A stretch of DNA of 64,000 bases, from assembly GCA_049644865.1 (NCBI GenBank), contig JBARSV010000019.1, forward strand, positions 1-64,000. Direction: 5' to 3'. Below, one piece after another: positions 1 through 8,121 of the stretch. Positions within the stretch are counted from its first letter, which is position 1, and each line of letters opens with the position of its first letter. A program made the translations under genes and the position numbers. The notes under the pieces are model-generated. The model did not search any database. It saw nothing but the letters and a program-made list of their open reading frames with translations, and was not told the origin of the DNA. This DNA comes from JAPUDQ01 sp049644865. Lineage in GTDB: Bacteria > Patescibacteriota > Saccharimonadia > Saccharimonadales > Saccharimonadaceae.

Positions 1-1
1 A

Positions 2-97
2 AAGCGGCGGCGCGAGGAAACGGCACGGATGAAAAAGAAACACACCGCTCACGCGGTGCGGTATGCTAGAAGGATGACATTAACAAGACGTGGATGA
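2..97 (+). CDS. Possible C-terminal tail of a gene cut by the window edge
   Basis: The second forward frame is open from the first base to a TGA at 95-97 and encodes about 31 residues, extremely rich in Lys and Arg (it begins KRRREETARMKKK). A basic tail like this is common at the C-terminus of nucleic-acid-binding proteins. Only the tail is visible, so no function can be given, and chance reading-through cannot be excluded. Confidence 0.3.
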   Translation, partial: KRRREETARMKKKHTAHAVRYARRMTLTRRG

Positions 98-180
98 GAG
101 GCGGACAGTTGGGGGTATAATTTGGGTCGGCGATACTTATTTAATAATAGCACTTTAGTGTGTATTTGTCAACTATATTC

Positions 181-196
181 TTGTAAAACGTTACAA
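181..196. promoter_or_regulatory. Palindrome upstream of the PaaX/Cas2-like gene
   Basis: TTGTAA and TTACAA form an inverted repeat around a 4-base centre, 36 bases before the start codon of the next gene. A TATAAT box lies further upstream at 116-121. The palindrome could be an operator, perhaps for the winged-helix protein encoded next, but this is inference from position alone. Confidence 0.25.
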
Positions 197-231
197 AACA
201 ATCTAATGCTATTATCTGTACGTGCTAAACT

Positions 232-801
232 ATGTATATGTCGAGGGCGCAGACCAAAAAGCAGATCAATTACATATTGCGGCAGATTGGCAAAGAGGGT
301 CTAGGCGGCGTCACACTCCATGCAGATAGCTTCGCACACGCGCTAGGACGGGTCGCGCAAGTACCACCTGAGTTGTCAGGAAAATTTGTCGTCGAACTGC
401 GTCGGCAGCAATTGGTTGAGGTGTCCCACGTTGACGGCTTAGTCACCCTACAGCTCAGCGTCAAAGGTATCCATCGCTTGCAACGCGCCGAGATAGGCGA
501 ACTTACTATACCAACCCCGAGCGCGTGGGATGGCCGATGGCGCATGGTGATATTTGATCTGCCCCGTGAACATGCCCACCAGCGATATGTCCTCACGTCG
601 CAACTGCGACGACTAGGTTTTGTCATGCTACGCGACAGTACATGGCTCCACCCATACTCGTGCTTCGATGCGATCGAGACGGTCGTCCGCTACTGTGGAG
701 TTGCTCGCTTTGTCACGACTGCAGAAGTGACATGCCTTGATGCATCGTCGGAACGTGCACTGCGAAGGAAATTTCCAGACCTTACTGTTCGTGCAGCGTA
801 A
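232..801 (+). CDS. PaaX-like winged-helix protein with Cas2-like C-terminal domain
   Basis: This 189-residue protein has an N-terminal helical part (about 1-90) resembling a winged helix-turn-helix and a C-terminal ferredoxin-like part (about 97-180) starting WDGRWRMVIFDLP and continuing with a segment containing LGFVMLRDSTWLHPY. That block is typical of PaaX C-terminal domains and of CPR proteins often labelled Cas2. It probably acts as a transcription regulator or nucleic-acid-binding protein. There is no CRISPR array or cas gene nearby, so a role in adaptation is not supported. There is no clear Shine-Dalgarno sequence; the second ATG at 238 is an equally good start. Its 3' end overlaps the convergent obgE by 20 bases. 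Confidence 0.7.
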   Translation: MYMSRAQTKKQINYILRQIGKEGLGGVTLHADSFAHALGRVAQVPPELSGKFVVELRRQQLVEVSHVDGLVTLQLSVKGIHRLQRAEIGELTIPTPSAWDGRWRMVIFDLPREHAHQRYVLTSQLRRLGFVMLRDSTWLHPYSCFDAIETVVRYCGVARFVTTAEVTCLDASSERALRRKFPDLTVRAA

Positions 802-2077
802 ACGGCGTAGTATCCCCAACTGTAATCATACTCACGCCTGTGGCGCCGAGGCGGGCAAGCTCATGAGCAATACCTCGTTTTTTCATAATATCGCGCAGAC
901 GATTGACACTATGGACATTGCCAAAGTCGGTCCGGGCAGCAAACTTCTCGATCTTTGCGCCTGACACAGTGAAGCCATCATCTGTTTGCTCAACCTGCCA
1001 GGCATCATCACGAGCGACTCCCGATAACGAAATCGTCGGTATAGTGTCGATGCTATCATCGTCAGACTCAGCGATTGCACGCTGTGTATCTCGCTCATGC
1101 ACAACGGTACGAGCGAGTATGCGGAGCAGATCAGTGATGCCAGTATGCGCAGTTGAAGAAATGGCATGAATGCGCGTGCCAGGGGCAACAACTGCCTCGA
1201 GTGCAGCCGTCTGCATAGCCACTATCTCATGGTCAAGACCTTCGATTTTCGTGAGGGCTACAACCTCAGGATGATTGAGCAGCGTCGTATTGTAGCGGCG
1301 GAGTTCTTCACGGATCGTGGTATATGCCGCCGCAACGTCATCGCTATAGGCATCGATGAGATGAAGTAAAACCGCGCTGCGCTCAATATGTCGCAAGAAG
1401 GCATCGCCGAGGCCCTTGCCTTCACTGGCTCCTTCGATAAGGCCCGGTATGTCGGCAATCAATAGGCTCGTCTCATCGATATCGGCCACCCCGAGGTTTG
1501 GTGTAAGCGTCGTAAATGCATAATCTGCGATCTCGGGTCGGGCATTACTAACGACACTGAGAAAGGTCGACTTGCCAGCGTTGGGAAAGCCAACGAGCCC
1601 GACATCAGCCAACAGTTTGAGCTCAAGTCGCGCCTCAAATTCATCGCCCGCTTCACCAAGCTCAGCAACGCGGGGAGCCTGACGAGTCGAGCTCTTAAAA
1701 TGAGCGTTGCCAAATCCACCATCGCCACCACGCGCCACCACGGCCTGCTGGCCTTTTACTGTAAGATCAGCCACCAACACGTTATCACGATAAATCTGCG
1801 TGCCTACCGGTACGCTAACGACGATATCGCCACCATTTTTACCATGCATCTGTCGTTTGCCACCGTTTTCACCAGCCTCGGCCTTGACATCTTTTTTGTA
1901 ACGGAAGTCCACGAGTGTGTTTTTGCGCTCATCGGCTTCGAAGACGACGTTGCCGCCTCGCCCACCATCACCACCGTCAGGACCGCCCATTTCAACATAT
2001 TTTTCATGACGAAAACTGACGATGCCATCGCCGCCTTTGCCCGCGCGAACCGAAACCAGTGCTTGATCAACAAACAT
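782..2077 (-). CDS. obgE: Obg-family GTPase
   Basis: ObgE is an essential GTPase that binds the 50S ribosomal subunit and couples its maturation to nutrient state. The 431 residues show the Gly-rich Obg fold at 1-158 (GKGGDGIVSFRHEK near the start), the G domain with P-loop GFPNAGKST and G3 region DIPGLIEGASEGKGLG, and a C-terminal OCT domain from about residue 350. Length is normal for the family. It is transcribed alone on this strand and converges on the PaaX/Cas2-like gene with a 20-base overlap. Identification is secure. Confidence 0.97.
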   Translation of the reverse strand: MFVDQALVSVRAGKGGDGIVSFRHEKYVEMGGPDGGDGGRGGNVVFEADERKNTLVDFRYKKDVKAEAGENGGKRQMHGKNGGDIVVSVPVGTQIYRDNVLVADLTVKGQQAVVARGGDGGFGNAHFKSSTRQAPRVAELGEAGDEFEARLELKLLADVGLVGFPNAGKSTFLSVVSNARPEIADYAFTTLTPNLGVADIDETSLLIADIPGLIEGASEGKGLGDAFLRHIERSAVLLHLIDAYSDDVAAAYTTIREELRRYNTTLLNHPEVVALTKIEGLDHEIVAMQTAALEAVVAPGTRIHAISSTAHTGITDLLRILARTVVHERDTQRAIAESDDDSIDTIPTISLSGVARDDAWQVEQTDDGFTVSGAKIEKFAARTDFGNVHSVNRLRDIMKKRGIAHELARLGATGVSMITVGDTTPFTLHEQ

Positions 2078-2093
2078 AATTGAGTAGAATTTG

Positions 2094-2118
2094 GATTATA
2101 GATTATAGATTATAGATT
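2094..2118. repeat. Heptanucleotide tandem repeat (GATTATA)n
   Basis: Three and a half head-to-tail copies of GATTATA lie just upstream of obgE. It is one of several arrays with a 7-base period in this window (see 15092, 50500, 53770, 56471). No hairpin or coding function is visible. Confidence 0.8.
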
Positions 2119-2257
2119 AATCACACTTTATCACGTATATATCGTAGCATCATTGACTTTTTATGGCAAATTTGATGTAATATTCATTATGCTGTGGCGC
2201 CTCACACTAGGGATGATGCGATATATGATCAGACCTCCTAGCTCTAGGCTCCAACAT

Positions 2258-3376
2258 CTAATGAATGTAGTTATATGCTGACGCTTGACCGGCATCAAGG
2301 GTTCGAGTAGAGTATCGATTCCAGCCAGCATAATTCATCTCAGATATCACAATACTTCCGTCTTCGCCCTTACTCTCAACTATAGCAACGTGGCCATACC
2401 CGCCAGCACTGTAGCTGTCTTGCATAACGGCACCAATTTCAGGTATTTTATCGACACGATATCCAGCTGCCCTCGCATACATCGCCCAGGTTGAAGCGTT
2501 ACCCCAAAAACTGCCGACTGTACGGCCCAGCTCAGCACGACGATTATAAGCATACCATGTACAATAGCCATAATCGTATTTATTGCCAACAGCTAGGGAA
2601 GCAGTTGACGACGAGGTAGCGCGTGTTATATTCGTATTAGATCGGTTGTTAGCAATATTTTCAGGACGCTCATTCAGCGGTAAAATCCCATCGGGCAAGA
2701 CAATCTGCTGATCAATAACAAGTCCGCTTATCTCAAGATCATTATAAGTAACGATGCGTTGTTTTGACGCAGAATACTTTTCTGCTATTGAATCAAGAGA
2801 CTCACCACTTTTCACGGTGTGAATCACGCCATTTACACCTGGTATTAATAATATCTTCCCTGGCGCGAGTGCATCACTCACTAATTGGTTAGACCATTTA
2901 ATCGTCTGTGGCGAAACATCGAAGCGAGTTGATACACTTGAAACTGTATCCCCTGGTATAACTGTATATTTTGTAATACTATGTCGTTCTACGTCAGTCT
3001 GATCAATCTGCGGTTTGCTTAAGACTGTGTCGCTGGTTTGAGCTATCTCACTTTTAGCCATCAAGGAAAGTGAGAGGTTTGAAGCATTGCTCGCAACAGA
3101 TAAATTAGCGATTTCGGCGGTTGAGGCAGCTAGTTGAGCCTCTTGCAACTGATCAACTGAGGGATTAACTGATTCGATCAATGCTGATGAGACGTTAGTT
3201 GATGATACTTGGCGCTCAACTGGTGATTGATATCCAAACGAAACGACACCGGCTACAACAACCAGAATACCTATATAACTAAAAAGGGTGGGATTATGAC
3301 GGAGTTGGAGCCTTCGATAGTACGACAGGTTGGGCGTGCTCTTTGCTATAAAAAGTGGTGATAGTTTACTAATAAT
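2258..3376 (-). CDS. Membrane-anchored LysM-CHAP peptidoglycan hydrolase, non-canonical start
   Basis: The protein has two LysM repeats (KYTVIPGDTVSSVSTRF and HTVKSGESLDSIAEKY) that bind glycan, then a C-terminal CHAP amidase domain containing YGYCTWYAYNRR with the catalytic Cys and GYGHVAIVE with the His. It should cleave wall peptides outside the cell. A TTG at 3181 would leave it without an export signal, but the frame stays open upstream to a TAG at 3386-3388 and encodes a short basic stretch followed by a membrane segment (SYIGILVVVAGVVSFGY). No ATG, GTG or TTG occurs in that extension. AGGAG lies just before two ATT codons at 3376 and 3373, so an ATT start is proposed (about 372 residues). 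Domain call sure, start uncertain. Confidence 0.8.
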   Translation of the reverse strand: MISKLSPLFIAKSTPNLSYYRRLQLRHNPTLFSYIGILVVVAGVVSFGYQSPVERQVSSTNVSSALIESVNPSVDQLQEAQLAASTAEIANLSVASNASNLSLSLMAKSEIAQTSDTVLSKPQIDQTDVERHSITKYTVIPGDTVSSVSTRFDVSPQTIKWSNQLVSDALAPGKILLIPGVNGVIHTVKSGESLDSIAEKYSASKQRIVTYNDLEISGLVIDQQIVLPDGILPLNERPENIANNRSNTNITRATSSSTASLAVGNKYDYGYCTWYAYNRRAELGRTVGSFWGNASTWAMYARAAGYRVDKIPEIGAVMQDSYSAGGYGHVAIVESKGEDGSIVISEMNYAGWNRYSTRTLDAGQASAYNYIH

Positions 3377-3572
3377 ACTCTCCTGCTACGTGATACAACG
3401 TTGCGCTACCGTAATCTGCCTCGCTCCTCTTATAGTAAAGGATATGCGTCCACTTTGTTCGCAGTGGATTAGTTAGTGCATTTCTTGTTCGTTTCACTAT
3501 CCGTGCGACATTTGTCGGTAGGCCATACGAGAGCGATTCCACCGAAGGTATGCCCTTCAATCGTTCACGCAT
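3369..3572 (-). CDS. Small unknown ORF before the LysM-CHAP gene
   Basis: A 67-residue basic reading frame starts with ATG at 3572 and ends at a TAG overlapping the proposed ATT start of the wall hydrolase. The overlap would allow translational coupling of the two frames, which would explain a weak start codon. I recognise no domain and no membrane segment. It may be a leader peptide or simply a chance frame. Confidence 0.3.
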   Translation of the reverse strand: MRERLKGIPSVESLSYGLPTNVARIVKRTRNALTNPLRTKWTHILYYKRSEADYGSATLYHVAGEYY

Positions 3573-3629
3573 GAACAGTAATTAGTATAGACATATTTGA
3601 CCTAATAGTCAATAGATTTTATAAATATA

Positions 3630-4712
3630 CTACTGACAGAGAGTCGTGCAATACTTTGCAACATTTGCCTCGTGTTCTGCCTCAGTACGCGCAAAATAGG
3701 TTTTGCCGTCATCGCCAGCGACAAAATATACATAATCACCTGAAGCAGGGTTGGCCACCGCCTGCAATGCACTGAGATTAAAATTCGCAATCGGCCCGGG
3801 AGGCAGCCCACCGGCACGTCGCGTGTTATACGGAGAGGGATCATTAACACTCGGAACTCGACCTTCTTTTTTGGCAATATACATGAATGTCACATCTGAA
3901 CCAAGTACCATACCGTCGCTAAGGCGTTTCAGAAACACTTGTGCAACCTGTCGTTGATCGCTCGGGTCTGAGATCTCTTTTTGCACGATAGAAGCGAGTG
4001 TAATTGCCTGATAGAGATTCAATCCGCGGGCTGCCGCTTGTTCGTCAAGCTTGTTTTTGGTGATAACGCCATAGAACTCTGAAAATGTCATGGTGAGCAC
4101 CCTATCGAGCGTATCATTGGCCGCAATGATATACGTCTCAGGATACAAATACCCTTCCAAACTGGTTCCGACAGGTTTGTCTTTGAAAAGCGGTGAGGTA
4201 TACGATTTGGCAAATGCGGCGGAGATCTCATCTGGTGTAAAGCCTTGCTGGGCTAAACTACCTTCCACGCCCGGATCGGCTAATTCCTGTAAAGTGAGCC
4301 CTGGCAATATTGTAACGCGTAGTTCGTCAGTTTTTCCCGCCACAAGGTGCTGCACAATATCTTGGACAGACTGTGACCGCCGTAGGACATACCCGCCTGA
4401 TTGTAGTTTGCTATTGGTTCCCGATAGCTGTGTATACAGTTGAAACGCCTGCTTGTTGCGGATCAGCCCGTGCGAAAACAGATTGTCAGCAATATCAGAC
4501 GCAGTTTGACCAGGCTGTATAACAACTCGTATAGTCTCGCTCGCTTGATGATCCACTGGCGACAATGCCGCGAAGTAGCTCGTCACCACCAACCCAGCAA
4601 CTGCGATAATGCTAATAACTATCACGCCAATTATCGCCCACCATGACCGTTTATGCCTGATCCGCATCGGAGTGAGACTCGTACTATCAATCTGTTTTAA
4701 GTCATCGTCCAT
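3630..4712 (-). CDS. mltG: Endolytic murein transglycosylase
   Basis: MltG cuts nascent glycan strands and ends their polymerisation. The 360 residues show a cytoplasmic N-terminus, one membrane helix at about 28-50 (WWAIIGVIVISIIAVAGLVV), a LysM-like subdomain (IQPGQTASDIADNLF) and the YceG catalytic domain. The catalytic Glu lies in ASIVQKE, followed by SDVTFMY and YNTRRAGGLPPGPI, which mark the family. The start codon overlaps the end of ruvX by 11 bases, so both are probably on one transcript. Identification is secure. Confidence 0.96.
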   Translation of the reverse strand: MDDDLKQIDSTSLTPMRIRHKRSWWAIIGVIVISIIAVAGLVVTSYFAALSPVDHQASETIRVVIQPGQTASDIADNLFSHGLIRNKQAFQLYTQLSGTNSKLQSGGYVLRRSQSVQDIVQHLVAGKTDELRVTILPGLTLQELADPGVEGSLAQQGFTPDEISAAFAKSYTSPLFKDKPVGTSLEGYLYPETYIIAANDTLDRVLTMTFSEFYGVITKNKLDEQAAARGLNLYQAITLASIVQKEISDPSDQRQVAQVFLKRLSDGMVLGSDVTFMYIAKKEGRVPSVNDPSPYNTRRAGGLPPGPIANFNLSALQAVANPASGDYVYFVAGDDGKTYFARTEAEHEANVAKYCTTLCQ

Positions 4713-5118
4713 GCTGCGATTCCAAGTAGTCTGTCACTATGATACATGCTGCTTCCGCATCAATATCACCGCGCTTGATCCTATGGGTATCTGCTCCGAG
4801 ACGTTGCTCGGCAGTAACCGATGTCAGTGATTCGTCTTGATAGACAATATTACCGTCAAAATGTTGACGCAGCGTGCTGACAAATGCCTCGACACTGGCA
4901 GTTTGTGCTGTCGGCTCACCAGAGAGGTTTCGTGGATACCCCACGACAATTGTCTGGCAATTTTCATTGTTGGCGCAACGAGCAATCACCTCAAAACAAT
5001 CCTCATCTGCCATAATCGTCGGGAGTGGTCGTGCAATTTTGATCAGATCGTCGGCTTGAGCCATACCGATTCGTTTCGTGCCGACGTCGAGACCGAGATA
5101 ATTAGTTGGTTTTTGCAT
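4702..5118 (-). CDS. ruvX: Holliday junction resolvase-like protein RuvX/YqgF
   Basis: The 138 residues have the YqgF RNase-H fold: GLDVGTKRIGMA near the N-terminus carries the first metal-binding Asp, YQDESLTSVTAEQ the middle acidic residue and RGDIDAEAACIIVTDYL the last. Family members act in recombination or in 16S rRNA 5'-end processing. The gene overlaps the upstream membrane-protein gene by 17 bases and mltG downstream by 11, so it is mid-operon. Confidence 0.94.
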   Translation of the reverse strand: MQKPTNYLGLDVGTKRIGMAQADDLIKIARPLPTIMADEDCFEVIARCANNENCQTIVVGYPRNLSGEPTAQTASVEAFVSTLRQHFDGNIVYQDESLTSVTAEQRLGADTHRIKRGDIDAEAACIIVTDYLESQHGR

Positions 5119-6727
5119 TCTCGATGAGAAATTTGATGGTTATTTTGTCGGCACTTGGTGCCGTCGAGACCCAAAATGGCGTGAACCGCACGTCGACTGA
5201 TTTGATACCTTCAAACGTCTTTATTGTTTGTACGATTTCGCCTTCACGCTTACCGACAAGCTGCTTGGCCAATTCGGTCGAATTTATTGATGGGCCGACC
5301 GCACCGGTCGTAATAAGATTAAGTTTGTGTGTAGAATCTTGCTTACCGTAGCTATTGAACCTTACTTTATCCATACCCTGGTCGTAGATTGATTGATCTG
5401 GCAAACCACCAATTTGCTTCGTGAGGTCTTTTTCAACAATTGTCCGTAGATCATTACGGGCTAGCCCGATCATGGTATATATCGTCTCAATTGTTACCTT
5501 ACCAGTGGTTGCCTCTTGGCCAACAGCCGGTGAAACGGCTGGATTACCAGGGGTGACAACAAAACTCTCTTCGACAACAACAAGATCGGTGGCAAATTGC
5601 TTTTTGAGTTCAGCCTTGACACTGTCGGCATCTGGCAACTTTATCTTTTCTCGTGCCGATGCAGCATCTTCTTCACTGACAACCGTTACAGTCTTATCAG
5701 TACCGCCCGACGTGGGTGATGCAAACGAAGCGCTGACACCACTCCCTGCGCCACTCAGCGAACCGCTATCGGTATTGTACTTGGTGCCTGCTTCGGCCGC
5801 GACAACCTCTCCAGAGGCCTTACCAGATGTACAGTCGAAGATAGTTGTACATGTACCCTTAGGAACAGTCACAGCCGCTACGGTGACGTATTTGAAACCG
5901 CTTCCACTGGCTGTTAGTGTCGTACCAGATGCGAGTGTTACGGCCGAAAACGTCGAGTTTGAAAAATTCACAGTCGCAGTCGCTTTCTCCCCAACATCTT
6001 TTTTGCCAGTCGCAGTAAAGTCGGCACTTGTCGTTTTCTTAACCTCTTTTACCGTCGCCTTGAGAGTACCAGCAACAGGATCAAGTTTGCCATCAGGTGT
6101 TGCGATAAGTTGCTTATTGACACTATATGGTGTCGTTTTAGCAGTAATAGTTATCGTGGCTCGAGGTGCAAAAAATACTGCCCAGACAAAGAAGACCACA
6201 ACCAGCAATACACCCCCGACAATCAGCGCTATCTTGTTGCGAAAAGAATCGAAGTCGGGTATTGCCGGGCCACGTCGATTATTTCGTCGATCTGCGCGCA
6301 GTGCCGCAGCCCCAATAGCTGGAGCGGCAGGTTCAACGGCCGTTACGACGGAATCATCTGTATCGCCCGAAGCGTCAGGGACCATTTCCTCGCCATCTAT
6401 CACTTCATCGTCGTCTGTATCTGGAGTAGGTGCGTCGACAACTTCTGGCTTACTCTGCAGATTTTTCGCGATAGGTATACCAACACCGGCCGAAAGCGCC
6501 GATAGTGCGTGATCGCTCGTAATAATAACTACGCGCTTCTTGGCATGATCTGCCGCTCGGTTGAGGAGTTTGAGATTGACAACGCTTTGTAAGGCTCCGA
6601 TACGTTTTGGCGGCACGAGCGCAACAATAGACGCCGAAGCAGTCTTCACTTTTTCAATAATAGATGTGATATCGTCTTCGATATCGACATAAATAACGTC
6701 TTTTCTCACAGATGGTTGCGTGCTCAT
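5102..6727 (-). CDS. Single-pass membrane protein next to FtsA/PilM-like ATPase
   Basis: The 541 residues divide into an N-terminal cytoplasmic alpha/beta region (about 1-90, DVIYVDIEDDITSIIEKV), an acidic Pro-rich linker (95-145), one membrane helix at about 165-187 and a large Thr/Ser-rich outer part with repeated beta segments. Similar CPR proteins are often annotated as baseplate-J-like; I cannot confirm that. Its start overlaps the end of the FtsA/PilM-like gene by 4 bases, so the two are translationally coupled and may form a trans-envelope complex. Specific function unknown. Confidence 0.75.
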   Translation of the reverse strand: MSTQPSVRKDVIYVDIEDDITSIIEKVKTASASIVALVPPKRIGALQSVVNLKLLNRAADHAKKRVVIITSDHALSALSAGVGIPIAKNLQSKPEVVDAPTPDTDDDEVIDGEEMVPDASGDTDDSVVTAVEPAAPAIGAAALRADRRNNRRGPAIPDFDSFRNKIALIVGGVLLVVVFFVWAVFFAPRATITITAKTTPYSVNKQLIATPDGKLDPVAGTLKATVKEVKKTTSADFTATGKKDVGEKATATVNFSNSTFSAVTLASGTTLTASGSGFKYVTVAAVTVPKGTCTTIFDCTSGKASGEVVAAEAGTKYNTDSGSLSGAGSGVSASFASPTSGGTDKTVTVVSEEDAASAREKIKLPDADSVKAELKKQFATDLVVVEESFVVTPGNPAVSPAVGQEATTGKVTIETIYTMIGLARNDLRTIVEKDLTKQIGGLPDQSIYDQGMDKVRFNSYGKQDSTHKLNLITTGAVGPSINSTELAKQLVGKREGEIVQTIKTFEGIKSVDVRFTPFWVSTAPSADKITIKFLIENAKTN

Positions 6728-8001
6728 ATACGTAAAATTCTGTTTAATTTTTCTTTGATGGTGTCGCCACCGCTGCCGATCATTGTATCATAGCCGACTC
6801 TGAGGAGACCCATTGCAGTAATATATGTGTGGTCATTGGCGTCGCCGGTCAAGTCCTTGATGCCAACGACATCAGATGGATGAATTAACTGTACGGTCGG
6901 TTTCTTGGTAAATGGCAGATCTTTGTACCACTCACGTTCATGAAGGACTGCGACAAGCCGCTTCAAGCTTGCCCCACCACCACAAAGCAATATACGTGGC
7001 GGCAAGTGGTCAACCGAATCAAATTCGCTAAGCGCCAACTCAACACCGCCCATCCACACATCAAGTGTTTTATCGACAGATTGAGCAAGTTTCTTCGCTA
7101 CAGATTCTTTCAGATTTGGCTCGTCAATATTTACCTTGAGCTTCTCGGCATCTTCATAACTCAAGTCCATATCGGCCGCAATCGTCCGCGTAAAGCTCCG
7201 GCCACCGATACCAAACATCTTTGTACCCTCTACCCCTCCATCATTGACGACGGCGATATCGGTTGTACCGCCACCAACATCGACCAAAATAGCCGTAAAC
7301 GTGCTGCTCGCATCGGTACCGAGTACGCTACGACTAACCGCAAATGGTTCCGCCGCCACCGCAATCAGTTCGAGATCTAACTCGTTGGCTGCCCGTTCAA
7401 GCGCACCGATATGCACCATTGGCGCAAAGGCTGTGTATATTTGTATAGCTACGTCTTTGCCTTGGAATCCAATGGGATTACTCACGCGGTAGCCATCTAT
7501 ATGTATGCTAACGATCGCTGAATTGACCAACTTTACCTCAACATCTTGATTGCCCGTCTCAAAAGCTATCTGTTTTTGCGCTTTTGCCTGAGCACGTTCC
7601 TGGACTTTTTCGATAATCAGCTCCATCTCAGCAACATCGAGCGGTCGATCAGGCTGCGGTCGCTTATAACGAATGGTTTGCGTCAGGCCTTTGACGAGTT
7701 CACCAGCGATGCCGATAACAGCTCGTTTACCCTGCAAGCCAGCCTGAGTCTCGGCTGCGGCGAGCGCTTCTTCACAGTTGCGAACGACACCCCCGATGTC
7801 TGCAATTGCCCCGCTATGCATATCGTCGACCGCTTGCCGCGCCCGACCGACGCCGATAATCTCGATATCATCACCACTGACGCGAGCGATGAGTGCTTTG
7901 ACAAATTCAGTACCGATATCGAGACCGACAATTATGTCATCATTGTTGCCAGATTTTTTGACAATACCAGGCAGTTTACTCTTGAGTTTATCGAATTTCA
8001 T
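6724..8001 (-). CDS. FtsA/PilM-like actin-fold ATPase
   Basis: The 425 residues carry an actin-type ATPase fold: phosphate-1 motif GLDIGTEFVKALIA, an SHS2-like insertion, phosphate-2 motif LVDVGGGTTDIAVV and adenosine motif LLCGGGASLKRL. FtsA anchors FtsZ at the membrane and PilM anchors type IV pilus assembly; sequence alone does not separate them. No amphipathic FtsA tail is obvious, and the C-terminus (KLNRILRI) is short and basic. The coupled downstream gene encodes a membrane protein, as PilN follows PilM, but no other pilus gene is in the window. Confidence 0.8.
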   Translation of the reverse strand: MKFDKLKSKLPGIVKKSGNNDDIIVGLDIGTEFVKALIARVSGDDIEIIGVGRARQAVDDMHSGAIADIGGVVRNCEEALAAAETQAGLQGKRAVIGIAGELVKGLTQTIRYKRPQPDRPLDVAEMELIIEKVQERAQAKAQKQIAFETGNQDVEVKLVNSAIVSIHIDGYRVSNPIGFQGKDVAIQIYTAFAPMVHIGALERAANELDLELIAVAAEPFAVSRSVLGTDASSTFTAILVDVGGGTTDIAVVNDGGVEGTKMFGIGGRSFTRTIAADMDLSYEDAEKLKVNIDEPNLKESVAKKLAQSVDKTLDVWMGGVELALSEFDSVDHLPPRILLCGGGASLKRLVAVLHEREWYKDLPFTKKPTVQLIHPSDVVGIKDLTGDANDHTYITAMGLLRVGYDTMIGSGGDTIKEKLNRILRI

Positions 8002-8121
8002 CTTATTTGATTATACAACAATACTGCTTACGGTGACAAAGTTGCATGTATGTGTAATAGATTGTATGCGTATAATTCAATTATCACGACGTGTTCTTAG
8101 CAGGAAGTACACTGCGCTACC

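Noticed and set aside
232..801. cas2 gene of an adaptation module
   Set aside because: The protein is twice the size of Cas2 and carries a winged-helix-like N-terminus; there is no array or cas1 in the window.
5102..6727. Contractile injection system baseplate gene
   Set aside because: Some similar proteins carry a baseplate-J label, but there are no sheath, tube or spike genes, and the neighbour is an FtsA/PilM-like ATPase.
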